Shown here in pieces: positions 53,850-63,887 of a stretch of 64,000 nt of DNA (the stretch's first letter is position 1; every line of letters starts with the position of its first letter). Source of the DNA: Clostridium vincentii (lineage in GTDB: Bacteria > Bacillota > Clostridia > Clostridiales > Clostridiaceae); assembly GCF_002995745.1 (NCBI RefSeq), contig NZ_PVXQ01000011.1:26133-90132 (forward strand), read 5' to 3'. A model generated the notes under the pieces. The model was not told where the DNA came from and searched no databases. It saw nothing but the letters and a program-made list of their open reading frames with translations. The position numbers were made by a program, and so were the translations under genes.

Positions 53850-55035
53850 AACTTTATCAGTAAGTGAGGTTAATAATTACTTTAAAAGAATAGTAGACAA
53901 TGATTTCATACTTAATAATCTCTCTGTAAAAGGGGAGATTTCTAATTTAAAATACCATTCTAGTGGACATATTTATTTTTCTTTAAAGGATGGAAGTGGA
54001 AGAATAAATTGTGTCATGTTTAAAAATAGGGCAGAAACTCTAAAATTTAGACTAGAAGAAGGCATGAGTGTTATTACAAGTGCAAGAGCTTCAGTTTATA
54101 CTGCTAATGGTAGCTTTCAATTGTATTGTGACGAAATTGAAAAGGAAGGTTTAGGGCAGTTATATATAACTTTTGAAAGGTTAAAGGAAAAGCTTAATAA
54201 GGAAGGATATTTTAGTCCTGAAAGCAAGAAGCCAATGCCGACTATGCCTGAAAGAATAGGGGTTGTAACATCAGCTACAGGGGCTGCAGTCAGGGATATA
54301 ATAAATGTAACAAGAAGAAGAAATAGTTTAGTTGATATAGTTATTTATCCAGCACAGGTTCAAGGAACTGGAGCCTATAGAGATGTTATAAAGGGAATAA
54401 AATATTTCAATAAAAATAATAGTGTTGATGTTATAATAATTGGAAGAGGAGGAGGCTCCATTGAGGATCTTTGGAATTTTAATGAAGAAGAACTTGCAAT
54501 GGAAATCTTTAAATCTAAGATTCTAATTATATCAGCAGTAGGGCATGAAGTGGATTTTACTATTTCAGATTTTGTGTCAGATATTAGAGCAGCTACACCC
54601 TCGCAGGCAGCAGAAATTGCAGTGTATTTAGAAAAAGATATATACAAACATATTGAAGCCACAGAAAAATCAATGAAAAATGCTATAGAGGATAAATTGG
54701 AAATTGAAAGAGCGAAGTTGGTATCATTTGAAAGTATACTAAAAGTGAACTCACCTATAAATAAAATTGTTAACAGCTACCTTGTGGTGGATGGATTAAA
54801 GGAACATTTAAATAAAAACATTAAAAATAGATTAAGAATACAAAAAGAGAGGTTATCAGGTTTTAATAATGTCTTAATGGCACATAATCCTACTAACCTG
54901 CTTAATAAAGGGTATGCTATAATAGAAAATAATGAAGAGATAATTAAAAGTGTAGAACTTTTAAACATTGAAAAGGATATAAAGATTACTCTAAGGGATG
55001 GAAGTGTTAAGGGTAACTTTAAACCATTTAATTAG
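53839..55035 (+). CDS. xseA: Exodeoxyribonuclease VII large subunit
   Basis: A 398-residue protein with an N-terminal OB-fold (about 1-100, containing [22 protein letters not shown]), a catalytic domain with [28 protein letters not shown] and [15 protein letters not shown], and a C-terminal coiled coil. With XseB it degrades single-stranded DNA from both ends. Overlaps folD by 11 bases. Confidence 0.97.
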   Translation: MKIKTLSVSEVNNYFKRIVDNDFILNNLSVKGEISNLKYHSSGHIYFSLKDGSGRINCVMFKNRAETLKFRLEEGMSVITSARASVYTANGSFQLYCDEIEKEGLGQLYITFERLKEKLNKEGYFSPESKKPMPTMPERIGVVTSATGAAVRDIINVTRRRNSLVDIVIYPAQVQGTGAYRDVIKGIKYFNKNNSVDVIIIGRGGGSIEDLWNFNEEELAMEIFKSKILIISAVGHEVDFTISDFVSDIRAATPSQAAEIAVYLEKDIYKHIEATEKSMKNAIEDKLEIERAKLVSFESILKVNSPINKIVNSYLVVDGLKEHLNKNIKNRLRIQKERLSGFNNVLMAHNPTNLLNKGYAIIENNEEIIKSVELLNIEKDIKITLRDGSVKGNFKPFN

Positions 55036-55043
55036 GAGGGCTT

Positions 55044-55268
55044 ATGGCTAAAAAAGAGAGTTATGAAGATATGCTAAGTAAGCTACAAGATGTATTAGCT
55101 AGTCTTGATAAAGAAGAATTAAATCTTGAGGAGTCAATGAAGGCTTATGAAGAAGGCGTAAAGCTTGTAAATAAACTTTATAAGACTTTAAATACACTAG
55201 AAGGCAAAATTTCTATTGTTAATGATGACAAAGAAGCGGAGTTTAATGGCGAAAATGAAGGTAGATAA
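55044..55268 (+). CDS. xseB: Exodeoxyribonuclease VII small subunit
   Basis: A 74-residue helical protein with the XseB core [37 protein letters not shown] abbreviated here as the YEDML and [13 protein letters not shown] motifs. It binds the XseA coiled coil. AGGAGGGCTT precedes the ATG. Its last 23 bases overlap ispA. Confidence 0.94.
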   Translation: MAKKESYEDMLSKLQDVLASLDKEELNLEESMKAYEEGVKLVNKLYKTLNTLEGKISIVNDDKEAEFNGENEGR

Positions 55269-56127
55269 TTGTAAAAAAGAGATAGAAGTATATTTAAGTA
55301 GCTATTTTAAAGACAAGGGAGTCTATAATAAATTAATATATGAAGCTTCAAGTTATAGTTTAAATATAGGTGGAAAAAGAATAAGACCTATATTATTAAT
55401 GCTTTCTTATGATTTATACAAAGAAGATTATAGCAAAGTAATCCCTATGGCTGCAGCAATTGAGATGATCCATACCTATTCTTTAATTCATGATGATCTT
55501 CCAGCTATGGATAATGATGATTTAAGAAGAGGTAAACCTACAAATCATAAGGTTTATGGGGAAGGAATTGCAACTCTTGCTGGGGATGCACTTTTAAATG
55601 AATCTATGATAGTTATGATAAACTTTTCTTTGAATCATGGCGAAAAAGCTTTAAAGGCTTCAAAGATAATTTCAGAGGCTGCAGGAGCAGAGGGTATGAT
55701 AGGTGGTCAGGTTGTTGATATATTAAGCGAGACAAAAAAAAGTATATCAGAGGACGAACTAAAATACATGCACTTAAAGAAGACTGGAGAACTAATTAAA
55801 GCTTCAATTATAGCTGGAGCAATACTTGGTGAGGCACCTAAAGAAGATGTTGAAATTCTTAATTTGTTCGGAATAAAGCTTGGGTTAGCTTTTCAAATAA
55901 AGGATGATATACTGGATGTAGTAGGAAAAGTAGAAAAATTGGGTAAGAATACGAAAAAAGATGAGCACATGAACAAATGCAATTTTATAACAATGTATGG
56001 AATTGAAAAGTGCGAAGTTTTATGCAAGACACTAACAGATGAATGTATAGAATTACTTAATAGGTTAAGTGTAAGTGCAACTTATCTAAAGACTCTAACT
56101 TTTAATCTTTTAGAGAGAGAATACTAA
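55246..56127 (+). CDS. ispA: Polyprenyl synthetase (farnesyl/geranyl diphosphate synthase, IspA type)
   Basis: ATG 55246 is chosen because GCGGAG (55236-55241) precedes it; the frame extends 10 codons further into xseB without a site. The 293-residue enzyme has the first Asp-rich motif DDLPAMDND (about 81-89), GGKRIRP near the start and the second motif KDDILDV (about 216-222). It makes C15 (or C20) isoprenoid diphosphate for quinones or undecaprenyl synthesis. Followed 17 bases later by dxs. Confidence 0.93.
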   Translation: MAKMKVDNCKKEIEVYLSSYFKDKGVYNKLIYEASSYSLNIGGKRIRPILLMLSYDLYKEDYSKVIPMAAAIEMIHTYSLIHDDLPAMDNDDLRRGKPTNHKVYGEGIATLAGDALLNESMIVMINFSLNHGEKALKASKIISEAAGAEGMIGGQVVDILSETKKSISEDELKYMHLKKTGELIKASIIAGAILGEAPKEDVEILNLFGIKLGLAFQIKDDILDVVGKVEKLGKNTKKDEHMNKCNFITMYGIEKCEVLCKTLTDECIELLNRLSVSATYLKTLTFNLLEREY

Positions 56128-56144
56128 GAAGAGGAAATGGTAAA

Positions 56145-58001
56145 ATGAAGAAAAATTTAGAAAGTATGAAATTCCCTGAGGATATTAAACATTTAAACAA
56201 TGAAGAATTAGAGATCTTAGGGAAAGAAATACGAGAATTTCTTATTGATAAAGTATCAAAAACAGGAGGACATTTAGCTTCAAATCTTGGAGCTGTTGAC
56301 CTAACTTTAAGTCTTTTTAAAAGTTTTGATATAGAAAAAGATAAATTTATATGGGATGTTGGTCATCAAAGTTATGTACATAAGATTTTAACTGGTAGAA
56401 AAGATTCTTTCGATAATCTTAGAAAAAAAGATGGGATTAGTGGATTCCCAAAGAGAAAAGAAAGTAAATATGATTGTTTTGACACTGGACATAGTAGTAC
56501 ATCAATATCTGCAGCTTTAGGAATGGCAAGAGCTAGAGATCTAAAGGGTGAAGACCATGAGGTTGTGGCTATTATTGGAGATGGAGCTTTAACAGGTGGT
56601 ATGGCAATAGAAGCCTTAAATGATGTAGGATTTAATAAGACTGATATGATAATTGTTTTAAATGATAATCAAATGTCTATTTCTAAAAATGTAGGTGGTG
56701 TGTCAAAGTACTTAGGTAATCTTAGAATGAAACCGCAATATAATAAGCTTAAGGCGGATATTACAAGCAAATTAAGTAGCTTAAGGTTTGGGAAGCCTGT
56801 GGTAAATTCCTTGTCTAAAATTAAAGATAGCATTAAGCAACTTGTGGTTCCTTCAATGCTATTTGAAGATATGGGAATAAAATATTTAGGTCCTATTGAT
56901 GGACATGATATCCGTTCTATGAGTGAGGTTTTTAAGAATGCAAAACAAATCAAAGGGCCGGTTTTAATACATACTATTACAAAAAAAGGAAAAGGCTATG
57001 AAAAGGCAGAGAAGAGTCCGGAAAAATATCATGGAGTATCCCCATTTGACTTAGAGAGTGGAGAGCCTTATAGTTCCCCTAAAAACAGTTATTCTAAGGC
57101 CTTTGGTATAGCAATAATTAATATAGCACGGGAAGATGAAAGTGTAGTTGCAATTACTGCAGCTATGCCAGATGGTACTGGACTTAGAGGTTTTGCAAAT
57201 GAATTTCCAAAGAGATTTTTTGATGTAGGTATTGCAGAACAACATGCAGTAACATTAGCAGCCGGTATGGCTTGTAGCGGGTTGAAGCCGATTTTTGCTG
57301 TTTATTCAACCTTTTTACAAAGAGCATATGACCAGGTTTTACATGATGTATGTATCCAAAACCTACCGGTGATTTTTTGTATAGACAGAGCGGGGATAGT
57401 TGGGGAAGATGGCGAAACTCATCAAGGAATTATGGATATTTCTTATCTTTCTATGATTCCTAATATGACTATAGTTGCACCGAAATGTGTTGAAGAGGTT
57501 GAACCTCTTGTAAGATGGGCAATGAAGAAATCAACCCCTGTTGCCATAAGATATCCTAGAGGTGGAGATGAAATAGAAGGCCTTGAGCCAATTAAAGAAA
57601 TAATTGAAGGAAAATGGGAAGTAGTTAAAGATGGAGAAAAGTTAGCCATTATAGCTACTGGCAAAATGCTTCAACATGCCATTAAGGCAAATGAGATTTT
57701 AAGAGAAAAAGGCTTAAATCCAACTATTATTAATGCAACATTTATTAAACCTATGGATGAGGATTTAATATCTAAATTGGTTAAAGAAAACTATAATATT
57801 ATCTCTATTGAAGATAATATGGCTAAGGGCGGATTTGGTTCTAGTATACTGGAATATCTAAATAAATATGATTATAAGGGTAAGTTTAAAGTTTTAGCTT
57901 ATGATGATAAATTTATTGAACAAGGAAATGTAGATGTTCTTTATATAGAAAATGGATTAGATGCAGAGGGCATAGCAAGAGCAGCACTTAATCTAATTTA
58001 A
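56145..58001 (+). CDS. dxs: 1-deoxy-D-xylulose-5-phosphate synthase
   Basis: A 618-residue thiamine diphosphate enzyme, first step of the non-mevalonate (MEP) isoprenoid pathway, condensing pyruvate and glyceraldehyde 3-phosphate. The ThDP motif starts [16 protein letters not shown] and ends [37 protein letters not shown] and [14 protein letters not shown] also match. AAGAGGAAATGG precedes the ATG. Its proximity to ispA supports an isoprenoid sub-operon. Confidence 0.97.
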   Translation: MKKNLESMKFPEDIKHLNNEELEILGKEIREFLIDKVSKTGGHLASNLGAVDLTLSLFKSFDIEKDKFIWDVGHQSYVHKILTGRKDSFDNLRKKDGISGFPKRKESKYDCFDTGHSSTSISAALGMARARDLKGEDHEVVAIIGDGALTGGMAIEALNDVGFNKTDMIIVLNDNQMSISKNVGGVSKYLGNLRMKPQYNKLKADITSKLSSLRFGKPVVNSLSKIKDSIKQLVVPSMLFEDMGIKYLGPIDGHDIRSMSEVFKNAKQIKGPVLIHTITKKGKGYEKAEKSPEKYHGVSPFDLESGEPYSSPKNSYSKAFGIAIINIAREDESVVAITAAMPDGTGLRGFANEFPKRFFDVGIAEQHAVTLAAGMACSGLKPIFAVYSTFLQRAYDQVLHDVCIQNLPVIFCIDRAGIVGEDGETHQGIMDISYLSMIPNMTIVAPKCVEEVEPLVRWAMKKSTPVAIRYPRGGDEIEGLEPIKEIIEGKWEVVKDGEKLAIIATGKMLQHAIKANEILREKGLNPTIINATFIKPMDEDLISKLVKENYNIISIEDNMAKGGFGSSILEYLNKYDYKGKFKVLAYDDKFIEQGNVDVLYIENGLDAEGIARAALNLI

Positions 58002-58017
58002 ATTAAAGGAGTAAAAC

Positions 58018-58827
58018 ATGGCAGAGAAAAAACAAAGATTGGATATATTATTAGTTGAAAAGGGTATAATTACTTCAAGAGAAAGAGCAAAAGCTTGTAT
58101 AATGGCAGGGAAAGTCTTTGTTAATGGGCAGAGGATTGATAAGGCTGGTGAAAAGGTGGCAGTGGAAGCTGATATTGAATATAAGGGCAAAGCTCTTCCT
58201 TATGTAAGTAGGGGGGGGCTTAAGCTAGAGAAGGCTATGAAGTCTTTTCCAATTACTTTGGAAGGAAAAGTCTGTATGGATATAGGTGCATCTACAGGGG
58301 GATTTACTGATTGTATGCTTCAAAATGGAGCTAAGAAAATATTTTCTGTAGATGTAGGATACGGACAATTTGCTTGGAAGCTTAGGATAGATGAAAGAGT
58401 AGTTTGTATGGAGAGAACTAATATAAGATATGTAACTTTAGAGGATATTGGAGAACCATTAGATTTTGCATCTATAGATGTATCATTTATTTCCTTGAAA
58501 AAGATAATGCCAGCAACTGTTGGATTATTGAAGGATAGTGGAGAAGTAGTAGCTCTTATTAAACCACAATTTGAAGCAGGCCGGGAACAGGTAGGTAAAA
58601 AAGGCGTGGTTAGAGATATAGAAGTACATAAGGAAGTTGTTTTTGGAATAGTAGATTATTTAATAAAGAGTGAATTAGTAGTGCTTGGAGTTGGATATTC
58701 TCCAATAAAAGGACCTGAGGGGAATAGGGAATATTTAGTCTACTTTACAAAGGATAAAAATAGAGAAAGTAATTTTAATCGAGAAGATATTGAGAAAGTT
58801 ATTGAAAAATCACATATAGAGATATAG
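58018..58827 (+). CDS. tlyA: TlyA family rRNA 2'-O-methyltransferase (S4 + FtsJ domains)
   Basis: A 269-residue protein: S4 domain (about 5-65, RLDILLVEKGIITSRERAKACIMAG) joined to an FtsJ-type methyltransferase (about 65-245) with VCMDIGASTGGFTDCMLQNGA. TlyA proteins methylate cytidine 2'-OH in rRNA; older annotation as hemolysin is not supported by mechanism. AAAGGAGTAAAAC precedes the ATG. Confidence 0.95.
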   Translation: MAEKKQRLDILLVEKGIITSRERAKACIMAGKVFVNGQRIDKAGEKVAVEADIEYKGKALPYVSRGGLKLEKAMKSFPITLEGKVCMDIGASTGGFTDCMLQNGAKKIFSVDVGYGQFAWKLRIDERVVCMERTNIRYVTLEDIGEPLDFASIDVSFISLKKIMPATVGLLKDSGEVVALIKPQFEAGREQVGKKGVVRDIEVHKEVVFGIVDYLIKSELVVLGVGYSPIKGPEGNREYLVYFTKDKNRESNFNREDIEKVIEKSHIEI

Positions 58828-58844
58828 CTTATAGGAGGAAAACT

Positions 58845-59702
58845 ATGAGGAAAATCGGTATAGCAATAAATATTGAAAAAGATAAAGATGGAACTATATT
58901 AAATATGGTTAAGGATAAATTTGATAAAAACTTTAACTTAGAAGAAATAATTGTATTTGATTCATTTCATACAAAAAACCAAGTATTTGATGCAAAAATG
59001 GATTTGCTTGTTGTACTAGGGGGAGATGGTACTATTCTTAGTGTGGCTCGTGAAGTGAATAAAGAAAAATCTGTGCCAATACTAGGTATAAACATAGGCA
59101 ATTTAGGATTTTTATCAAGTATAGAAATATCAGATATCGATGAAGCTATAGAAAAGATAAAGTGTAAAGACTACACTATAGATAATAGAATGTTATTAGA
59201 GTGTGAAATTGGAACCGGTAGAGATAAAAAAATAGAGAATGGATTAAATGATATAGTTTTAGCACGAGGAACATTATCTAGGATGGTTAAATTTAGAGTC
59301 TTTATAGATAACAAACTATATTCAACGTTTAAAGGTGATGGGCTTATAGTAGCTACTCCTACAGGTTCAACAGCATATTCTTATTCGGCTGGAGGACCAT
59401 TTATATATCCCAATTTAGACTTAATTACATTAACTCCAATATGTCCTCATATGAAAAGTATACATACCATTGTGCTAGGTGGTAGTAGTACTATTGAGAT
59501 CATCCCTGAAATTGGAGAGGAAGATATCTATGTAACAGTTGATGGCCAAAAAGTAACTAAGGTTAAGCAAAAGACGTCAATTAAGGTTAGAAGAGCAGAA
59601 AAACATGTTGAAATACTTTTATTTAAGAATTATGACTATTTCAAAGTCCTTAGGGCAAAACTAATAAATAATTCAAAGGATTGGGGGGAAGATACGCTGT
59701 GA
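58845..59702 (+). CDS. nadK: NAD(+) kinase
   Basis: A 285-residue ATP-NAD kinase making NADP. The catalytic GGDGT motif is at about 58-62 (VVLGGDGTILSVAREV) and the glycine-rich GDGLIVATPTGSTAYSYSAGGP follows near 165. The usual NE/D motif reads LNDIVL. TAGGAGGAAAAC precedes the ATG. Its stop overlaps the argR start by 4 bases (GTGA). Confidence 0.96.
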   Translation: MRKIGIAINIEKDKDGTILNMVKDKFDKNFNLEEIIVFDSFHTKNQVFDAKMDLLVVLGGDGTILSVAREVNKEKSVPILGINIGNLGFLSSIEISDIDEAIEKIKCKDYTIDNRMLLECEIGTGRDKKIENGLNDIVLARGTLSRMVKFRVFIDNKLYSTFKGDGLIVATPTGSTAYSYSAGGPFIYPNLDLITLTPICPHMKSIHTIVLGGSSTIEIIPEIGEEDIYVTVDGQKVTKVKQKTSIKVRRAEKHVEILLFKNYDYFKVLRAKLINNSKDWGEDTL

Positions 59703-60148
59703 AATCAAAAAGGCATATAAAGATCATAGAGATTATAAAAGAAAGAAACATCGAAACCCAAGAAGAGTTGGCTGAAGAATTAAAAAAGGCAGGATTTGAT
59801 GTAACTCAAGCTACGGTTTCAAGAGATATTAAGGATATGAAATTATTAAAGATGCAAAGGATATCAGGGAAATACAGCTATGCAACTCCTAAAAGTGAAG
59901 AAACTAATTTATCAGTTAAGCTAACAAATGTATTATCTACCCTAACAGTTTCAGTTGAAAATATAGATACCATGGTAATAGTGAAAACGGTAGTAGCTGG
60001 AGCGGCACCAGTGGCTGAAGCAATAGATGGTTTTGGATTTTCGGAAATAGCAGGAACTATTGCAGGTGAGAACACTATATTTATTATGACAAGAACTATA
60101 GAATCTGCAGAAAAGGTAGTTATTAAAATTAGAGATTACATTTCCTAA
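59699..60148 (+). CDS. argR: Arginine repressor ArgR/AhrC
   Basis: GTG 59699 overlaps the nadK stop as GTGA, with GGGGGGAAG upstream; a TTG at 59681 would lie in that site. The 149-residue protein has an N-terminal winged helix (about 1-70, VTQATVSRDIKDMKL) and a C-terminal hexamerisation and arginine-binding domain with GTIAGENTIFI. Where most family members have Asp-Asp, Glu-Asn is seen. Usually placed between nadK/tlyA and recN in clostridia and bacilli. Confidence 0.95.
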   Translation: MKSKRHIKIIEIIKERNIETQEELAEELKKAGFDVTQATVSRDIKDMKLLKMQRISGKYSYATPKSEETNLSVKLTNVLSTLTVSVENIDTMVIVKTVVAGAAPVAEAIDGFGFSEIAGTIAGENTIFIMTRTIESAEKVVIKIRDYIS

Positions 60149-60170
60149 GGGAGTAATAAGGTGGTGTAAA

Positions 60171-61865
60171 ATGTTAATTCAATTAAATATTAAAAATTTT
60201 GCTTTAATTGAAGAAATTACTATAGAATTTAGAGAAGGCTTTAATATTCTTTCTGGAGAGACAGGAGCAGGTAAATCTATACTTATAGATGCTATAGATT
60301 ATGTTCTAGGTGGGAAATTTTCAAAAGATCTTATTCGAACTGGCAAAGATAGGACTTACGTAGAAGCAATATTTTCTTTAGATAACAAAAACATTGATAT
60401 TATTTTAGGAGAATTGGGTATAGAAAAGGAAGATATGCAAATAATATCTAGAGAAACTCTACTTAGTGGGAAAAGTATAATAAAGGTAAATGGAAAAAGT
60501 TTGATAGTGTCACAATTAAAAAAAATTCGTGAAAAAATATTAGATATTCATGGACAACATCAAAATCAAAGTTTACTACAAAGAAGTAATCATATTTTAT
60601 ATCTAGATAATTTTATTGGGAGAGAAATTCAAGGACCATTAAATGAATTTTTTTGTTTAAAAGAAAAATTACATGACGTAAGAAACAGAATAGCCCAAAT
60701 TAAAGACAGTGATGATAGGGATAAGTTAATTGATTATACTAAATTTCAAATTGAGGATATAGAAAAGGCAAAATTACAAAATGGTGAAGAAGAAAATTTA
60801 AAGGAAGAGTATAATACTTTATCAAATGCCGAAAAAATAACCAATTCACTAAAAATAAGTTATGAATATTTAGAAGGCAGAGAAGATGGGCAATCTATTT
60901 TAGAATCACTTTCAAAAGTTATAGGAGAAATTTCTTCTGTAGAAAAGCATTTAGAATCTATAAAAGAAAAAAAAGAGATTTTAGAAGGTGCATTTTATAG
61001 TATTCAAGAAGTAACAAGGGAAATTAGAGATACTTCAGATGAAGTAGTATATGATGAAAATAAACTTTCTATGATAAATGAAAGAATTTATGAAATTAAT
61101 ACATATAAGAAAAAATATGGTGCTACAGTTGAGGAAGTTTTAGAATACTATAAGACATTAAAAAATAGATATAAAGAACTTATAAACTCAGAAGAAATAT
61201 TAAATGAATTAAAGGATAAGGAAATTAAAATTATAGCTTTAATGAAAGAAGTTGGACAGAGGCTACATTCTATAAGAGCTAAATATAGTAAAACTTTAGA
61301 AGACAAGATACTAAAGGAACTTTCTTATGTTGGACTTGAAAAATCTTCTATGACAATTGTAGTTAGTCTTGAAGAAACTATAAAAGATAGAGGTTTTGAT
61401 GAAGTATATATTATGATTTCGACAAATGTTGGAGAACCGTTGAAGCCTTTGGAAAAGGTATTATCTGGAGGAGAATTATCTAGAATAATGCTAGCATTAA
61501 AATGTGTTTTTGCTGATAAAGATGCCATATCGACATTGATATTTGATGAAATAGATACAGGAGTAAGTGGAGAAGTTGGTCAAAGAGTTGGAGAGAAAAT
61601 GTATCAGGTTTCATTAGGTCGACAGGTTCTTTGCATTACGCATTTACCTCAAATTGCAATTTTATCAGATCATCATTATTTTGTATCTAAAAAAGTTCAA
61701 GATGGAAAAACCTTTACTAAAATACAATTATTATCCACAGAAGAAAAAATCAGACAAGTAGCTTCTATGTTAGGTGGAAGAGAGGTAACTGAAGCAACTT
61801 TAGAGAATGTAAGGGAAATGTTAATATTCTCAGAAAAGAAAAAAGAAGAAATAAAATGTCTATAA
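60171..61865 (+). CDS. recN: DNA repair protein RecN
   Basis: A 564-residue SMC-like ATPase: Walker A GETGAGKS (about 29-36), long coiled coils (about 170-350), ABC signature LSGGELSR (about 425), Walker B FDEIDTGVSG and THLPQIA. RecN acts early at double-strand breaks. AATAAGGTGGTGTAAA precedes the ATG. Ends at a strong terminator, closing the nusB-recN operon. Confidence 0.97.
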   Translation: MLIQLNIKNFALIEEITIEFREGFNILSGETGAGKSILIDAIDYVLGGKFSKDLIRTGKDRTYVEAIFSLDNKNIDIILGELGIEKEDMQIISRETLLSGKSIIKVNGKSLIVSQLKKIREKILDIHGQHQNQSLLQRSNHILYLDNFIGREIQGPLNEFFCLKEKLHDVRNRIAQIKDSDDRDKLIDYTKFQIEDIEKAKLQNGEEENLKEEYNTLSNAEKITNSLKISYEYLEGREDGQSILESLSKVIGEISSVEKHLESIKEKKEILEGAFYSIQEVTREIRDTSDEVVYDENKLSMINERIYEINTYKKKYGATVEEVLEYYKTLKNRYKELINSEEILNELKDKEIKIIALMKEVGQRLHSIRAKYSKTLEDKILKELSYVGLEKSSMTIVVSLEETIKDRGFDEVYIMISTNVGEPLKPLEKVLSGGELSRIMLALKCVFADKDAISTLIFDEIDTGVSGEVGQRVGEKMYQVSLGRQVLCITHLPQIAILSDHHYFVSKKVQDGKTFTKIQLLSTEEKIRQVASMLGGREVTEATLENVREMLIFSEKKKEEIKCL

Positions 61866-61896
61866 AGTACATAAGTAATTGGATTTAGGAAAAAAT

Positions 61897-61929
61897 AAAA
61901 CCACCTAGGTTAGGTGGTTTTATTTTTTT
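61897..61929 (+). terminator. Rho-independent terminator after recN
   Basis: AAAACCACCTA (61897-61907) pairs with TAGGTGGTTTT (61911-61921), then a T run. Confidence 0.93.
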
Positions 61930-61942
61930 GTTTTTAATTTTT

Positions 61943-61971
61943 GGATATAATAGAAAACTTAATACAGAATA
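61943..61971 (+). promoter_or_regulatory. Possible sigma-G-type promoter for spoIVB
   Basis: GGATA (61943-61947) and CAGAATA (61965-61971) with a 17-base spacer each differ by one base from the sigma-G elements GMATA and CATnnTA. Bacillus spoIVB is sigma-G dependent, which raises the prior. A TATAAT overlaps at 61946-61951, so a sigma-A alternative exists. Confidence 0.35.
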
Positions 61972-62026
61972 GAAGGCATGTCCAATGGGTAATTTAAAGA
62001 TAGAAGCAAAGGAGGAGGAGAAAAAA

Positions 62027-63217
62027 ATGAAGAAAAATATATTAAAAAAAACAAGTATGTTAATAGCTCCAATCTTGATTCTTTCGATAATTACATGCTT
62101 TTCTATTAAGAATATACCTAAGTATGTATATACAAATAATGAATTACAAGTAATGACATCTCTTAAAGCTGTAGCACCTTTTACTAAAATGAAATACGAA
62201 GATTCTGTTATTAAAATGAGTATATTCGGTGTAATTCCAGTAAAATCGGTATTGGTTAAAAAAGTAGATAATATTGAAGTAATACCAGGAGGAAATAGTA
62301 TCGGTGTTAGATTATCCTCAAACGGTGTTTTGGTTGTAGGTCATTCAGAGGTAGTAGTAAATAATGAGAAAATAGAAAGCCCCGCTAAAGATGCCGGTGT
62401 AGAAATAGGAGATTTAATTACAAAAGCTAATGGCAAAAAAATAGAAACTTCTGTTCAATTGATTGAAAGTGTAAAAAAATCAAATACTGGAATATTAAAA
62501 TTAGAAATAACTCGTAATAATGAAAATATATTAAAAGAAGTGAAATTATTAGAAGAAGAGGAAGATGGATATAAAGTAGGTCTTTGGGTAAGAGATTCTA
62601 CTGCTGGTGTTGGTACTATGACCTTTTACGACTCTAAAAGTGGCAAATTTGGTGCTCTAGGACATCCTGTTACCGATGGAGATACTAATGAACCATTTTC
62701 AATTAAAGAAGGAGATTTATTGAATTCATCAATTATTAGTGTTAGAAAAGGAGAAAAAGGTTTGCCAGGAGAACTCAAAGGAATTTTTCAAGATGAGAGT
62801 TTTCCAATAGGAAAAATTAATAAAAATACTCAATGTGGAATTTTTGGAGAAGTAAATAAAAACGCAGATAAATTAATTACTCCAACGCCTTTACCAGTTG
62901 CTTTTAGGGATGAAATAGAATTAGGTAAAGCTACAATACTTACTACAGTTGATGAAAGTGGAACTAAAGAATATGAAATAGAAATAATTAAATTATTCGA
63001 ACAAAGTGAACCAGGGCCTAAAAGTATGATAATAAAAATAACAGACGAAAAACTTTTACAAAAAACAGGAGGAATAGTTCAAGGGATGAGTGGAAGTCCT
63101 ATAATACAAAATGGCAAGATAATAGGAGCTGTTACTCATGTACTAATTAATAAACCTGATGTAGGTTATGGTATATATATAGATTGGATGCTACAAGATG
63201 TAGGATTGATTAAATAA
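62027..63217 (+). CDS. spoIVB: SpoIVB serine peptidase (S55)
   Basis: ATG 62027 follows GGAGGAGGAG; the frame extends to 61985 but without a site. The 396-residue protein has an N-terminal membrane anchor (about 8-26), a PDZ domain (about 95-165) and the S55 peptidase domain with His213 in GHPVTD and catalytic Ser355 in GMSGSP. It is secreted by the forespore and cleaves SpoIVFA to trigger sigma-K processing. Directly upstream of spo0A in Bacilli and Clostridia, as here. Intact, in contrast to spo0A. Confidence 0.96.
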   Translation: MKKNILKKTSMLIAPILILSIITCFSIKNIPKYVYTNNELQVMTSLKAVAPFTKMKYEDSVIKMSIFGVIPVKSVLVKKVDNIEVIPGGNSIGVRLSSNGVLVVGHSEVVVNNEKIESPAKDAGVEIGDLITKANGKKIETSVQLIESVKKSNTGILKLEITRNNENILKEVKLLEEEEDGYKVGLWVRDSTAGVGTMTFYDSKSGKFGALGHPVTDGDTNEPFSIKEGDLLNSSIISVRKGEKGLPGELKGIFQDESFPIGKINKNTQCGIFGEVNKNADKLITPTPLPVAFRDEIELGKATILTTVDESGTKEYEIEIIKLFEQSEPGPKSMIIKITDEKLLQKTGGIVQGMSGSPIIQNGKIIGAVTHVLINKPDVGYGIYIDWMLQDVGLIK

Positions 63218-63253
63218 AAAAACGGCAATAATAAAATATTTTGCCGTTTTTTT
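63218..63253 (+). terminator. Rho-independent terminator after spoIVB
   Basis: AAAACGGCAA pairs with TTGCCGTTTT (right arm 63241-63250) over an AT-rich loop, followed by a T run. Confidence 0.88.
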
Positions 63254-63614
63254 ATTAAAACTATACAATTTTAAATTTAATAAGGAGAGAATAGGAGAAA
63301 AAGTAAATAAAATAAAAAAACTTTGCTAAAAACTATTTACGAATAATGAATAACGGTGTATAATTTACAAATAGTGGAAGCTAATTATGAAATAAAAGTA
63401 ATTCTGCGATTTTAATTAAATACTATCTATATTATGCTATTGTATAATTGATAATTAAAAAGATATAATTCATAAATTACATTTATTTGTATAGAAGGAT
63501 TTCTTAACCTAGTGTCGAATATATTACAATAGTATTTATAAATTGTTATATTAAAAAATAGTAAATGGAATTGTATTTTACAGATGGTAAATATTTAGTG
63601 AAGGGGAGATAAAT
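63254..63614 (+). other. Intergenic region spoIVB-spo0A without a gene
   Basis: About 360 bases, very AT-rich, with no credible coding frame on either strand. It holds the sigma-H/0A-box promoter at 63496-63520 and the ribosome site AAGGGGAG shortly before 63615. An additional vegetative promoter is expected from other species but I cannot place one with confidence. Confidence 0.7.
63496..63520 (+). promoter_or_regulatory. Sigma-H promoter overlapping a Spo0A box upstream of spo0A
   Basis: AGGATTT (63496-63502) and GTCGAAT (63514-63520), 11 bases apart, fit the sigma-H -35 AGGAwWW and -10 RnnGAAT elements. A perfect 0A box TGTCGAA lies at 63513-63519 on top of the -10. Spo0A autoregulation through such a site is known in Bacillus and Clostridium. 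The control region therefore looks intact although the coding region is not. Confidence 0.72.
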
Positions 63615-63887
63615 ATGGAAGATTCAAAAATATCAGTTTTAATTGCTGATGACAACAAGGAGTTCTGCAGTATACTTAATGATTATTTATTAAATCAAAA
63701 GGATATAGTAGTAACAGGTATAGCTAAGGATGGTAGAGAAGCGTTACAATTAATTCAGGAGAGAAAACCAGATCTAGTTGTTTTAGATATTATTATGCCA
63801 CATTTAGATGGATTAGGTGTATTAGAGCAGCTTAATACTTTAGATATAGAAAAAATTCCAAGAGTTATAATTTTAGTTAGAGTATAA
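63615..63887 (+). pseudogene. spo0A: spo0A, truncated in the receiver domain
   Basis: The frame begins MEDSKISVLIADDNKEF and matches Spo0A through residue 87 (PRVIIL), with acidic-pocket Asp12-Asp13 and phospho-acceptor Asp58 in LDIIMPHLDG. Spo0A should continue with SAVGQDK; instead the frame reads V-R-V and stops at 63885-63887 after 90 codons, against about 265-280 normally. Lost are the conserved Ser/Thr and Lys of the receiver, its last helices, and the whole sigma-A/DNA-binding effector domain. No other frame continues the family sequence after 63876, so this is not a simple frameshift. A following - strand terminator and gene end suggest an insertion or rearrangement junction. The product could not bind DNA. 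Confidence 0.9.

Noticed and set aside
58018..58827. TlyA as a hemolysin
   Set aside because: The S4 plus FtsJ domain order is that of an rRNA 2'-O-methyltransferase; nothing suggests a secreted toxin.
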